This document shows positions 42,971 to 51,010 of a DNA stretch of 64,000 nt, in pieces. Made by a program: the position numbers and the translations under genes. The first letter of the stretch is position 1. Each line of letters starts with the position of its first letter. The DNA comes from Mycobacterium persicum (GTDB lineage Bacteria; Actinomycetota; Actinomycetes; Mycobacteriales; Mycobacteriaceae). The DNA lies in NCBI RefSeq assembly GCF_002086675.1, contig NZ_MVIF01000007.1:1-64000 (forward strand), read 5' to 3'. The notes under the pieces are model-generated. The model had not been told where the DNA came from. It worked only from the letters and a program-made list of their open reading frames with translations, and did not search any database.

Positions 42971-43821
42971 TGCGGTACGCCTTTGCTGCGACTGGGCGAG
43001 GTCACTCCGTGGTGCCCGCGCCGGCGCGCGCGCTGGGCCAGTTCGGCGATTCTGCTGCGACTCTGCGATGCTATGCGGGCCTGCTCACGCTTTCGCGCCC
43101 GCTCAGCCAACTCAGCAATGCGGTAGGCCTTCGACTCCTCCGGGCTGGGCGCACTGCCACCGAGCCGTCGGGGCACCCAGTACTCCCCTGGCGGATGCGG
43201 ATACTGCTCCTGCACGCGATACAGCATCGATTCCATCGCCTGGCGCAACGTGGCGTTTAGCGTCACCGCATCGCCCTGCGGACGCAATGGCGGTCCGACT
43301 GCCACGGTGATCGGAATCTTGTTGCGGAACAAGTCCTTGGGTTGATCTTTGGGCCAAATCCGGTGCGCACCCCAGACGATCATGGGAACGATCGGCACCT
43401 GCGCCTCCAACGCCATCCGCGCCGCGCCGGTCTTGAACTCCCGCAGTTCCAGACTGCGGCTGATGGTCGCCTCCGGATGCAACCCGATCAGTTCGCCCTC
43501 GCGCAGCCGCTGCACCGCCACCGCATAGGCATTGGCGCCCTCGGAGCGGTCCACGGGAATCAGCTGGGCATGCTTGATCACGTAGTTGACCGCCTTCACC
43601 TCCTGCATTTCGGCCTTGATCATGAACCGCAACCGCCGCCGGCAGTGCTTGGCGGCGATCGACGCGGGAATCCAGTCCACGTAGCTGGTGTGGTTGAGGG
43701 CGATCAAGGCGCCGCCCCGCTCCGGAATGTTCTCCAGGCCGTAGTAGGTGATCTTGTTTCCGTTGGCCGCGACAATCGATGGGACAAGAAACTCCATCAT
43801 TCGGAAAAATGGCTCGGCCAT
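42967..43821 (-). CDS. 1-acylglycerol-3-phosphate-type acyltransferase (Rv3814c)
   Basis: 284 residues from the ATG at 43821 with GGAAGGAGAA upstream. PlsC-family acyltransferase: NHTSYVDW is the HxxxxD catalytic motif (about residue 42), LHPEATIS the EGT-like acyl-acceptor motif, and MIVWGAHRIW a conserved block. The C-terminus is extended by an Arg-rich, repeat-like helix (RIAELAERARKREQ, RIAELAQRARRRG) absent from the next two paralogues. Likely acylates a glycerol or polyol phosphate at the membrane. Confidence 0.9.
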   Translation of the reverse strand: MAEPFFRMMEFLVPSIVAANGNKITYYGLENIPERGGALIALNHTSYVDWIPASIAAKHCRRRLRFMIKAEMQEVKAVNYVIKHAQLIPVDRSEGANAYAVAVQRLREGELIGLHPEATISRSLELREFKTGAARMALEAQVPIVPMIVWGAHRIWPKDQPKDLFRNKIPITVAVGPPLRPQGDAVTLNATLRQAMESMLYRVQEQYPHPPGEYWVPRRLGGSAPSPEESKAYRIAELAERARKREQARIASQSRSRIAELAQRARRRGHHGVTSPSRSKGVPH

Positions 43822-43843
43822 TTCGTATGTTCTCCTTCCACCG

Positions 43844-44599
43844 CTACCGCGACTGATGCGGTGCACGGCCGGCCGCCTTCGCCGCCGCCTCGTCAGCATC
43901 CAACTGAGCCGCCTCGGCCGGCGTCGGCGCACCGCCACCGAGTCGGCGCGGCACCCAGTACGCCCCGGGCGGATGGCGATACCGTTGCTGCACCTGATGC
44001 AGCAGCCCGGTCATCGCCTCCCGCAGAGCAGCATCGGTCTGCGCGATATCGCCGCGGGCCGGAAAAGGCGGTCCCACCTGCACAATGATCGGCACTTTGG
44101 TGCGTCCAATGCGCCGGGGATGGCCTTTGGTCCAGATCCGCTGGGCACCCCAAACAATAACGGGAACAATCGGGACGTCTGCCTCCACCGCCATCCGGGC
44201 GGCCCCGGACTTGAACTCTTTGAGCTCGAAGCTGCGGCTGATCGTCGCCTCCGGATAGACGCCGACCAGTTCACCTTCCCGAAGCCGCTGCACCGCCACC
44301 GTATAGGCGCCGGCGCCGGCACCTCGGTCCACCGGGATAGTCCGGGTGCGTTTGATCAAGAAATTGACCAGCTTCACCCGCTGCATCTCAGCCTTGATCA
44401 TGTACCGCATCCGGCGGCGCCGACGATTCATGGCCAGCGCGGCCGGCAGCCAGTCGACATAGCTGGTGTGGTTGATCGCGACCACGGCGCCGCCCCGTTC
44501 GGGCACGTTTTCCACACCGAAATAGCTGATCCGGGTTCCGGTCGCCAGCACCAGCAACTTGGCCAGGATCTCCAGGGTGCGGTAGGTCGGCTCGGCCAT
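43844..44599 (-). CDS. Acyltransferase, PlsC family (Rv3815c)
   Basis: 251 residues. HxxxxD motif NHTSYVDW, then GVYPEATISRSFELKEFKSG and VIVWGAQRIWTKGHP. Clearly paralogous to both neighbours, arising from tandem duplication. It lies 22 bp upstream of the Rv3814c-like gene, in the same operon. Substrate not determinable. Confidence 0.9.
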   Translation of the reverse strand: MAEPTYRTLEILAKLLVLATGTRISYFGVENVPERGGAVVAINHTSYVDWLPAALAMNRRRRRMRYMIKAEMQRVKLVNFLIKRTRTIPVDRGAGAGAYTVAVQRLREGELVGVYPEATISRSFELKEFKSGAARMAVEADVPIVPVIVWGAQRIWTKGHPRRIGRTKVPIIVQVGPPFPARGDIAQTDAALREAMTGLLHQVQQRYRHPPGAYWVPRRLGGGAPTPAEAAQLDADEAAAKAAGRAPHQSR

Positions 44600-44602
44600 C
44601 GG

Positions 44603-45382
44603 TCACTGCTCCGCGGCTCCGGCCGGATCGGCGCGCTGCGCACGGCGAGCCGCCCTCTCCGCCGCCTCCTGCGCGTCCATCCGGGCCGCCTCGGCCAGCG
44701 ACGGCGCACCGCCGCCGAGCCGGTGCGGTACCCAGAACTCGCCGGCCGGATGCGGTCCGTACAGCTTCTGCGCCCGTTCCAGCAAATGCTGCATCCGTGA
44801 GTGCAGCAACCTGTTCAGTTCGGCGGTGCCCAGTGTCGGTTCGATCGGTTCGCCGACGACGACCGCTATCGGCACCTTCGGACGCACCAGCTTTTTGGGG
44901 TGGCCCTTCGTCCAGATCCGTTGCGCGCCCCACACGATGTGCGGAACGATCGGCACGCCGGCCTCGACCGCCATCCGCGCGGCACCCGACTTGAATTCCT
45001 TGATCTCGAAACTGCGGCTGATCGTGGCCTCTGGATAGACGCCGACCAGCTCACCATCCTTGAGCATCCGGACCGCCGCCTCGTAAGACGCGGCCCCCTC
45101 CTGCCGGTCTACCGGGATATGCCGCAGCCGACGCATGATCGGACCGGTGACCTTGTGGTCGAAGACTTCCTGTTTGGCCATGAACCGCACCTTGCGCCCG
45201 AGACCCTGCTGGTAAGCCGGCAAACCCGCGAAGGTGAAGTCCAGGTATCCGGTGTGGTTGATCGCGACGACGGCGCCACCGGTGGCCGGTACGTTCTCCA
45301 CACCGGTGACGGTGATCCGGAGACCCTGGATGCGCCAGGTCAAGCGGGCAAGCTGAATGATAGTCCCGTATACCGGCTCCAC
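44603..45382 (-). CDS. Acyltransferase, PlsC family (Rv3816c)
   Basis: 259 residues from the GTG at 45382, equal to Rv3816c. Motifs NHTGYLDF (HxxxxD), GVYPEATISRSFEIKEFKSG and HIVWGAQRIWTKGHP. First of three tandem paralogues, 3 bp before the next. Its substrate-side region differs (AYQQGLGRKVRFMAKQEVFDHK), suggesting a different acyl acceptor. The open frame extends well upstream without recognisable homology. Confidence 0.9.
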   Translation of the reverse strand: MEPVYGTIIQLARLTWRIQGLRITVTGVENVPATGGAVVAINHTGYLDFTFAGLPAYQQGLGRKVRFMAKQEVFDHKVTGPIMRRLRHIPVDRQEGAASYEAAVRMLKDGELVGVYPEATISRSFEIKEFKSGAARMAVEAGVPIVPHIVWGAQRIWTKGHPKKLVRPKVPIAVVVGEPIEPTLGTAELNRLLHSRMQHLLERAQKLYGPHPAGEFWVPHRLGGGAPSLAEAARMDAQEAAERAARRAQRADPAGAAEQ

Positions 45383-45470
45383 AGCTGTCCAGCCTAGTGC
45401 TCCGGGCCGCCAAGGCTGAAGCCGAAAATGAGAGGCAAAGACCGGAAAAGAGAGGCGGCCTTCCCTTCCC

Positions 45471-46205
45471 ATGTCTTTCCCGACGTCACCGCCGGCCGTA
45501 CCCACAGTTGTCCGCACATTTGCTGCCGGCCGGCGCGTGCGCGCCGTCTGGACCAATGAACTCGGCGGCGTCACCTTCCGGATCGGTCCGGGCACCGAAT
45601 TCGTCAAGGTAGCCGGAGCCGCCACGGTCGACTTCGCCGACGAAGCACGGCGGTTGCGCTGGGCGGCGCAGCACACGCCGGTGCCGGCGGTATTGGGTTT
45701 CGGCCTCGACGGCGACCGGGCATGGCTGCGCACCGGTGGGCTGCCCGGTGTATCAGCGGTGCACCCTCGCTGGCTGGCGGCACCTGACGTGGCGGTGCGG
45801 GCGATCGCTGTGGGGTTGCGCACACTGCACGACACGCTGCCGGTCTCGTCGTGTCCGTTCGACTGGTCGGCGGCCGGCCGGTTGGCCCGGCTTTCCCCGG
45901 CCTGGCGGGCAAAGCTCGGCGACCCTCCGCCGGTCGATCGGGTGGTGGTCTGTCACGGCGATGCGTGTTCGCCCAACACGCTGATCGATGAGCACGGCCG
46001 GTGCTGCGGACATGTCGACGTCGACTCCCTGGGCGTGGCCGATCGGTGGGCCGACCTCGCGGTGGCAACACTGTCGCTGGTCTGGAACTACCCGGGGCGC
46101 GGCTGGGACACGGTGTTCTTCGAAGCCTACGGAGTCGATCCGGACCCGCCGCGCCTGGATTACTACCGACGCTTGTGGCAGGCCGAGGATATCGACGCAA
46201 GCTAA
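45471..46205 (+). CDS. Aminoglycoside phosphotransferase (APH)-like kinase (Rv3817)
   Basis: 244 residues (Rv3817 251). Bacterial APH(3') fold: VKVAGAATVDFADEARRLRW holds the ATP-binding Lys and the partner Glu, VVCHGDACSPNTLID is the catalytic HGDxxxxN loop and GHVDVDSLGVAD the metal-binding Asp motif. The architecture is close to APH(3')/homoserine-kinase-like proteins. Whether it phosphorylates an antibiotic or a metabolite cannot be told. Divergent from the acyltransferases. Confidence 0.85.
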   Translation: MSFPTSPPAVPTVVRTFAAGRRVRAVWTNELGGVTFRIGPGTEFVKVAGAATVDFADEARRLRWAAQHTPVPAVLGFGLDGDRAWLRTGGLPGVSAVHPRWLAAPDVAVRAIAVGLRTLHDTLPVSSCPFDWSAAGRLARLSPAWRAKLGDPPPVDRVVVCHGDACSPNTLIDEHGRCCGHVDVDSLGVADRWADLAVATLSLVWNYPGRGWDTVFFEAYGVDPDPPRLDYYRRLWQAEDIDAS

Positions 46206-46277
46206 GCTCGATGCTGCATTTCGCGGCCCCCACGCGCGCAGCAGGTCGATCTTCCTGAACGACACGGAAAGGCATTT

Positions 46278-47828
46278 GTGCAGGTCACCAGCGTCGGCCA
46301 CGCCGGCTTTCTGATCCAGACCCACGCGGGCAGCATTCTGTGCGACCCCTGGCTCAACCCGGCCTACTTCACTTCCTGGTTCCCGTTTCCCGACAACAGC
46401 ACACTGGACTGGTCCGCCCTGGGCGACTGTGACTACCTGTACGTCTCCCACCTCCACAAGGACCATTTCGACGCGGAGAACCTGCGGAGCCACGTCAACA
46501 AGAACGCGGTGGTGCTGCTGCCCGACTTTCCGGTGCCCGATCTGCGAAACGAGCTGGAGAAGTTGGGGTTTCACCGGTTCTTCGACACCACCGACTCGGT
46601 CAAGCACCGGGTGAGCGGGCCCAAGGGTGAACTGGACATCATGATCATCGCGCTGCGAGCCCCGGCCGACGGTCCGATCGGGGACTCGGCACTGGTGGTT
46701 TCCGACGGCGAGACGACGGCGTTCAACATGAACGATGCCCGTCCGATCGATTTGGACGTGCTGGCATCGCAGTTCGGCCCTATGGACGTGCACATGCTGC
46801 AGTATTCGGGCGCCATCTGGTACCCGATGGTCTACGACATGCCGGCGCGCGCCAAGGAAGCTTTCGCCACCCAGAAGCGGCAGCGCGGGATGGACCGGGC
46901 TCGCCAGTACATCGCGCAGGTCGGGGCCACCTGGGTGATTCCGTCGGCCGGACCACCGTGTTTCTTGGACCCCGAACTGCGCCACCTCAACGACGACGGC
47001 AGCGACCCGGCCAACATCTTCCCCGACCAGATGGTGTTCCTGGACCAGATGCGCACCCACGGCCACGATCGCGGCCTGCTGATGATCCCGGGATCTGTCG
47101 CGGATTTCACCGGCGCGGAGCTGAATTCGCTGAACCATCCACTGCCCGTCGAAGACGTCGAAGCCATCTTCACTACCGGCAAGGCGAAGTACATCGCCGA
47201 CTATGCCGAACGGATGGCGCCGGTCGTCGCGGCCGAACGGGCAAGCTGGGCCTCCGCCAGCGGAGAGCCGCTGCTGGAACCGCTGCGCGCGCTGTTCGAA
47301 CCGATCATGATGCATAGCGACCAGATCTGCGACGGCATCGGCTACCCGGTGGAACTGGTCCTGGGCCCCGAGACCGTCGTCTTGGACTTTCCGAAACGGA
47401 CGGTGCGCGAACGCATTCCCGACGAAAAGATCCGTTACGGCTTCGCGATCGCGCCGGAGCTGGTACGCACCGTGCTGCGCGACCGGGAACCGGACTGGGT
47501 CAACACCATCTTCTTGTCGACCCGGTTTCGGGCCTGGCGCGTCGGCGGTTACAACGAATACCTCTACACCTTCTTCAAGTGTCTGACCGACGAGCGGATC
47601 ACCTACGCCGACGGCTGGTTCGCCGAGACTCACGACGACAGCGCATCGATCACCCTGGACGGCTGGGAAATTCAGCGGCGCTGTCCCCACCTGAAAGCCG
47701 ATCTTTCGAAATTCGGTGTGGTGGAAGGCAACACGTTGACCTGCAACCTACACGGGTGGCAATGGCGGCTGGACGACGGCCGCTGCCTGACCACCCGCGG
47801 CCACCAGTTGCGGAGTTCGAAAACATGA
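46278..47828 (+). CDS. Metallo-beta-lactamase-fold / Rieske [2Fe-2S] protein (Rv3818)
   Basis: GTG start after GGAAAGG; 516 residues. The N-terminal metallo-beta-lactamase domain has SHLHKDHFD (His58, His60, Asp62, His63). The C-terminal Rieske motif is Cys469-x-His471 and Cys489-x2-His492 in RRCPHLKAD and TCNLHGWQW. This combination is like CMP-N-acetylneuraminate hydroxylase and related UlaG-like hydroxylases. The likely activity is oxygen-dependent hydroxylation of a sugar nucleotide or similar polar substrate; the electron donor is not encoded nearby. The stop overlaps the next start. Confidence 0.88.
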   Translation: MQVTSVGHAGFLIQTHAGSILCDPWLNPAYFTSWFPFPDNSTLDWSALGDCDYLYVSHLHKDHFDAENLRSHVNKNAVVLLPDFPVPDLRNELEKLGFHRFFDTTDSVKHRVSGPKGELDIMIIALRAPADGPIGDSALVVSDGETTAFNMNDARPIDLDVLASQFGPMDVHMLQYSGAIWYPMVYDMPARAKEAFATQKRQRGMDRARQYIAQVGATWVIPSAGPPCFLDPELRHLNDDGSDPANIFPDQMVFLDQMRTHGHDRGLLMIPGSVADFTGAELNSLNHPLPVEDVEAIFTTGKAKYIADYAERMAPVVAAERASWASASGEPLLEPLRALFEPIMMHSDQICDGIGYPVELVLGPETVVLDFPKRTVRERIPDEKIRYGFAIAPELVRTVLRDREPDWVNTIFLSTRFRAWRVGGYNEYLYTFFKCLTDERITYADGWFAETHDDSASITLDGWEIQRRCPHLKADLSKFGVVEGNTLTCNLHGWQWRLDDGRCLTTRGHQLRSSKT

Positions 47829-48157
47829 TGCAGTTCTACGACGACGGCCTGGTCCAGCTGGACCGTGCCGCACTCACGTTGCGCCGGTACCACTTTCCGT
47901 CCGGCACGGCCAAGGTCATCGCGTTAGACGACATCCGCGGCTACCAGGCCGAGCCGCTGGGCCTGCTCACCCACCGGTTCCGTATCTGGGGCAGCTCGGA
48001 CCTGCAGCGCTGGCTACCGCTGGACGTCAACCGGCCCCTCAAGTCGACGTTGATCACCCTGGACATTCGGGGGGCGCGATGGAAGCCTGCCTTCACGCCC
48101 GCGCGTCCGGTCGATTTCGTCGCGCTGCTGGATGGGTTGCTCGCCGAACGGCGTTAG
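47825..48157 (+). CDS. Small protein of unknown function (Rv3819)
   Basis: 110 residues from the ATG at 47825, inside an ATGA overlap with the MBL-Rieske gene. It begins MMQFYDDGLVQLDRAALTLR and forms a compact beta-rich domain without signal or membrane segment, resembling PH-like fold proteins (ALDDIRGYQAEPLG, RIWGSSDLQRWLPLD). Tight coupling implies a shared function with the Rieske protein, perhaps as an accessory subunit. Confidence 0.8.
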   Translation: MMQFYDDGLVQLDRAALTLRRYHFPSGTAKVIALDDIRGYQAEPLGLLTHRFRIWGSSDLQRWLPLDVNRPLKSTLITLDIRGARWKPAFTPARPVDFVALLDGLLAERR

Positions 48158-48162
48158 CTCTA

Positions 48163-48222
48163 GCCGAACGTGTATCCACTGCGAGATTTTCGCGAGTTCT
48201 TCGCGTTGAGAGCACGTTCGGC
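48163..48222. terminator. Possible terminator hairpin between convergent genes
   Basis: GCCGAACGTG (48163-48172) is complementary to CACGTTCGGC (48213-48222) with a 40-base loop containing GATTTTCGCG. It lies between two convergent gene ends. The long loop makes this weaker than the other hairpins in the window. Confidence 0.4.
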
Positions 48223-48225
48223 GAG

Positions 48226-49782
48226 TCATAACCCCGCCAGGACCGCACGGCCGGCGTTGAAGCCGGGAATAAACGTGATTCCGGGTCCGCCGTGGCATCC
48301 CGCACTTGCCAGGTACAGCCCGTCGATCGGAATGGGCTGGCCGAGATAGCCTTTCGGCCCCGGCCGGTTTTGTCCGATCTGGTTGGGATGCAACAGCCCG
48401 TGGCAGTAGTCGCCGCCGGGCGCGCCGAACATCACCCCCATGTGCTTGGGCGTGAAGGTGGTGTGCCTGGTGATGCTGCCGGCGAAATTGGGTGCCAGCC
48501 GAGTGATCTTGTCGATGACGCGCTGACCCATGTCGAGTTTGGATTGCCCATAGTCGGCGCCGCCCTCGATGGGGAACCACAGGGCAAACGCCGACGCGGC
48601 CTGCCTGCCTTCCGGGGCCAGCTGCGGATCGTGCAGCGACGGGATCTGCAGCACGACGGTCGGGTCGGCCGGCACAATTCCGCGACGGCATTCCTCCCAC
48701 TGCTGCTGCACCTCCTCCGGTGTGCAGAAGATCCCGATCGAGGCCTGCATGGCCGGGTCATTGAGCGCCTGGTATGGCGCGGCAAAACTGGGCGTCTCGT
48801 CCAGGGCGAAGTGCATCTGCAGGTAGCTGCCGCGGTGATCGATACGCGCATACCGTTCCCGAATGTCGGCGGGCAGCGCCGCGGGATCGATCAGCTCGTT
48901 GACCGTGACGTCCGGCGCGACGGCCGAGACCACGATCGGGGCGCTCAGGATGTCGCCGGCCTCGGTACGCACGCCGCTCACCCGGCCGCCCTCGACGCGG
49001 ATCTCGGCCACCTTGGATCGCAACCGGACTTCGCCGCCGTGGCTCTGCAGCAGCCGGCACAGATGCGCGGTCAGCGCCCCGATGCCGCCGCGCAGCTTCT
49101 TCATCTGCACGAAGTCGCCGTCGGGCATACCCAGTCCGAAGGCCAGTGCGGCGGCGCTGCCCGGCGTGGCCGGCCCGCGGTAGATGGTGTTGACGGCCAG
49201 CACCGTCATCGAGCCGCGCAGGGCGGCGTGCTTCTCGCGGTCCGGCAGGTAGCGGTCCAGCACGTCGGTGACCGACCCGAACAGCATGTCGTCGATGGCT
49301 GAGCGCTCGAATTCGTTGGTGGCGCAGGCATACATCTCGTCGAAGGTCTTCGGCAGCGTGCCGGCCTCGAAGCGTCCCAGCGCCCGTGTCGGCGCCCGGC
49401 TCCACGCCAGCAGCCCCGCCATTCCGGTGACCACGTCCGCGCCGTGTACCTCGTTGAGGTGGGCGAACATCTTCACCGGGTCGGTGTACTGGATCAGCGG
49501 ATCGTCGCCGATACCGCGCAACGCCACCGACATCACCTCGCACTGGACGGACGGCAAGGTATCCAGGCCCAATTCGTTCACCACCACCGCCGACGTGGGG
49601 AACTGCACCGAGCCGGCGATCTCGAACCGGTACCCGTCGAACAGCTCGACGGTGGTGGCCATCCCGCCGGCGTAGCGCTTGGCGTCCAGGCACACGGTTC
49701 GCAGCCCCGCCCGCTGCAGCAGCACCGCCGCGGTCAGCCCGTTGTGCCCGGCGCCGATGACTATGGCGTCGTAATCAGACAT
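48226..49782 (-). CDS. FAD-dependent oxidoreductase, phytoene-desaturase/CrtI-like (Rv3829c)
   Basis: 518 residues from the ATG at 49782, preceded by GGAGGGCAGGAG. The N-terminal dinucleotide fold is YDAIVIGAGHNGLTAAVLLQRAG, followed by GGMATTVELFDGYRFEIAGS. The C-terminal flavin motif is GLYLASAGCHGGPGITFIPGFNAG. The protein belongs to the pyridine-nucleotide-disulfide/CrtI-related amine oxidase group; substrate unknown, and there is no carotenoid cluster here. The neighbouring TetR gene and shared motif suggest regulation by that repressor. Confidence 0.85.
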   Translation of the reverse strand: MSDYDAIVIGAGHNGLTAAVLLQRAGLRTVCLDAKRYAGGMATTVELFDGYRFEIAGSVQFPTSAVVVNELGLDTLPSVQCEVMSVALRGIGDDPLIQYTDPVKMFAHLNEVHGADVVTGMAGLLAWSRAPTRALGRFEAGTLPKTFDEMYACATNEFERSAIDDMLFGSVTDVLDRYLPDREKHAALRGSMTVLAVNTIYRGPATPGSAAALAFGLGMPDGDFVQMKKLRGGIGALTAHLCRLLQSHGGEVRLRSKVAEIRVEGGRVSGVRTEAGDILSAPIVVSAVAPDVTVNELIDPAALPADIRERYARIDHRGSYLQMHFALDETPSFAAPYQALNDPAMQASIGIFCTPEEVQQQWEECRRGIVPADPTVVLQIPSLHDPQLAPEGRQAASAFALWFPIEGGADYGQSKLDMGQRVIDKITRLAPNFAGSITRHTTFTPKHMGVMFGAPGGDYCHGLLHPNQIGQNRPGPKGYLGQPIPIDGLYLASAGCHGGPGITFIPGFNAGRAVLAGL

Positions 49783-49824
49783 GCTCCTGCCCTCCAGCAA
49801 GGCACGCTGGCACGGATGCAAAGG

Positions 49825-49844
49825 TTTTGTCAATTATGACGAAA
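49825..49844. promoter_or_regulatory. Candidate TetR operator upstream of the oxidoreductase gene
   Basis: TTTTGTCAATTATGACGAAA contains TGTCA-ATTA-TGACG, a near-palindrome 43-62 bp before the oxidoreductase start and overlapping the end of the tetR gene. It shares TTTTGTCAAT with the site at 50485-50504. Confidence 0.45.
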
Positions 49845-50460
49845 CCTGGCCGGGAAGCCACGACTCGGTGATACCGGCCCGCAGCGATTCCAGCGCCGTA
49901 TGACACATCCGCGCCAACTCACCGAGCGACCGCTCATCGCCGAGCATCCACACCTCCATCGCACCGAACACGGCCGCGGCGATACACCTCGCCGTCACCG
50001 CCACCCGCAACCGCTGGTCCGGAGTCGGGTCAGCCACGCAGCTACGGCGTTGCAGCTGCCTGGCGATTGCCTCGGCGAAGTCGGCCTGGACGTCACGAAT
50101 GTGCCGGACGATGCGCCCGGGGTCGAGTTCCGCACCCCGCAACGCGGCGATTTTCGTGACGGCTTCCACGTCATAGGGAAACGCGAAGACGGCCGACCGC
50201 ACGGAATCGATGATCGGCTCGTCGGCCGGCCTGGCGTCCAATGCCGTGCGAAACCAGTGCAGCCCGGTGTAGTCGGCAAACAACAAATCGTGCTTGGAGT
50301 GGAAGTGGCGATAGAACGTCCGCAGCGATACCCCCGCGTCCGCCGCGATCTGTTCGGCCGAGGTGTCCGCCACGCCCTGGGCCAGGAATCGCACCAGCGC
50401 GGCCTGACGCAACGCCTCCCGGGTGCGTTCGCTGCGCGCCGTCTGCGCTGGCCGGACCAT
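49834..50460 (-). CDS. TetR-family transcriptional regulator (Rv3830c)
   Basis: 208 residues from the ATG at 50460. The N-terminal helix-turn-helix spans about residues 13-60 (EALRQAALVRFLAQGVADTS, IAADAGVSLRTFYRHFHSKHDLL), and the helical ligand domain follows. It is upstream of the oxidoreductase gene on the same strand and divergent from the small membrane protein. Motif-sharing sites lie on both sides, so it probably represses itself and the oxidoreductase. Confidence 0.92.
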   Translation of the reverse strand: MVRPAQTARSERTREALRQAALVRFLAQGVADTSAEQIAADAGVSLRTFYRHFHSKHDLLFADYTGLHWFRTALDARPADEPIIDSVRSAVFAFPYDVEAVTKIAALRGAELDPGRIVRHIRDVQADFAEAIARQLQRRSCVADPTPDQRLRVAVTARCIAAAVFGAMEVWMLGDERSLGELARMCHTALESLRAGITESWLPGQVSS

Positions 50461-50484
50461 GGCAGTAAACCGTACCAAGAATCA

Positions 50485-50504
50485 TTATGACAATATTGAC
50501 AAAA
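50485..50504. promoter_or_regulatory. Candidate TetR operator in the divergent promoter
   Basis: TTATGACAATATTGACAAAA lies between tetR (starts 50460) and the membrane-protein gene (starts 50531). It contains the palindrome CAATATTG and, read on the minus strand, TTTTGTCAAT as at 49825. The AT-rich patch may include promoter elements for both genes. Confidence 0.45.
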
Positions 50505-50530
50505 CTTTCCGGTGCGATGAGACTGCGGCC

Positions 50531-51010
50531 ATGGTGTCGCTGGTTATCCACGCGCTACTCGGGCTTGCCGTCGTCGCCTGGATCGTGGCGTCGAACCCCA
50601 AGGTCTACGCGAAACCGGCGGGCGGGGCCTGGCTGTCGCCGCTGGAATGCGTGTATTACACCGCCGGCATCGCCTCGATCGCGTTGGGCTGGTACTTCAA
50701 CATCCACTTCATGCTCGGCGCGCACGGTCAAGGCAACCTGGTCTCCGGACCGGGCAGCTACCCGAACTTCCTTCGGCTGCAATTCGCAAACCCGGCCGCA
50801 GGCTCCGGCAATCAGGACTACCTCATCGCGAATGTCGTTCTGCTGCCGGTGTTTACCATCGTCGACGGCTATCGGCGAGGTCTGAAACGCCCGTGGCTGT
50901 TCTTTGTGGCCAGCTTCTTCACCAGCTTTGCCTTCCCGCTCGCCTGCTACTTCGCCACCATCGAACGCCAGCGCCGGCACGAACAATCGCGCCAAACCCT
51001 CAACGTCTAG
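50531..51010 (+). CDS. DUF2834-like small membrane protein (Rv3831)
   Basis: 159 residues from the ATG at 50531. Four hydrophobic segments: [55 protein letters not shown] and [20 protein letters not shown]. The family assignment comes from the helix pattern and spacing and is tentative. The stop TAG is shared in antisense with the serS stop (CTAG), so the two convergent genes overlap by four bases. Confidence 0.8.
   Translation: MVSLVIHALLGLAVVAWIVASNPKVYAKPAGGAWLSPLECVYYTAGIASIALGWYFNIHFMLGAHGQGNLVSGPGSYPNFLRLQFANPAAGSGNQDYLIANVVLLPVFTIVDGYRRGLKRPWLFFVASFFTSFAFPLACYFATIERQRRHEQSRQTLNV

Noticed and set aside
45753..47690. 645-codon minus-strand open frame across the APH-like and MBL-Rieske genes
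   Set aside because: Spans two genes and their gap; repetitive Gly/Arg/Val composition typical of antisense frames in high-G+C DNA.
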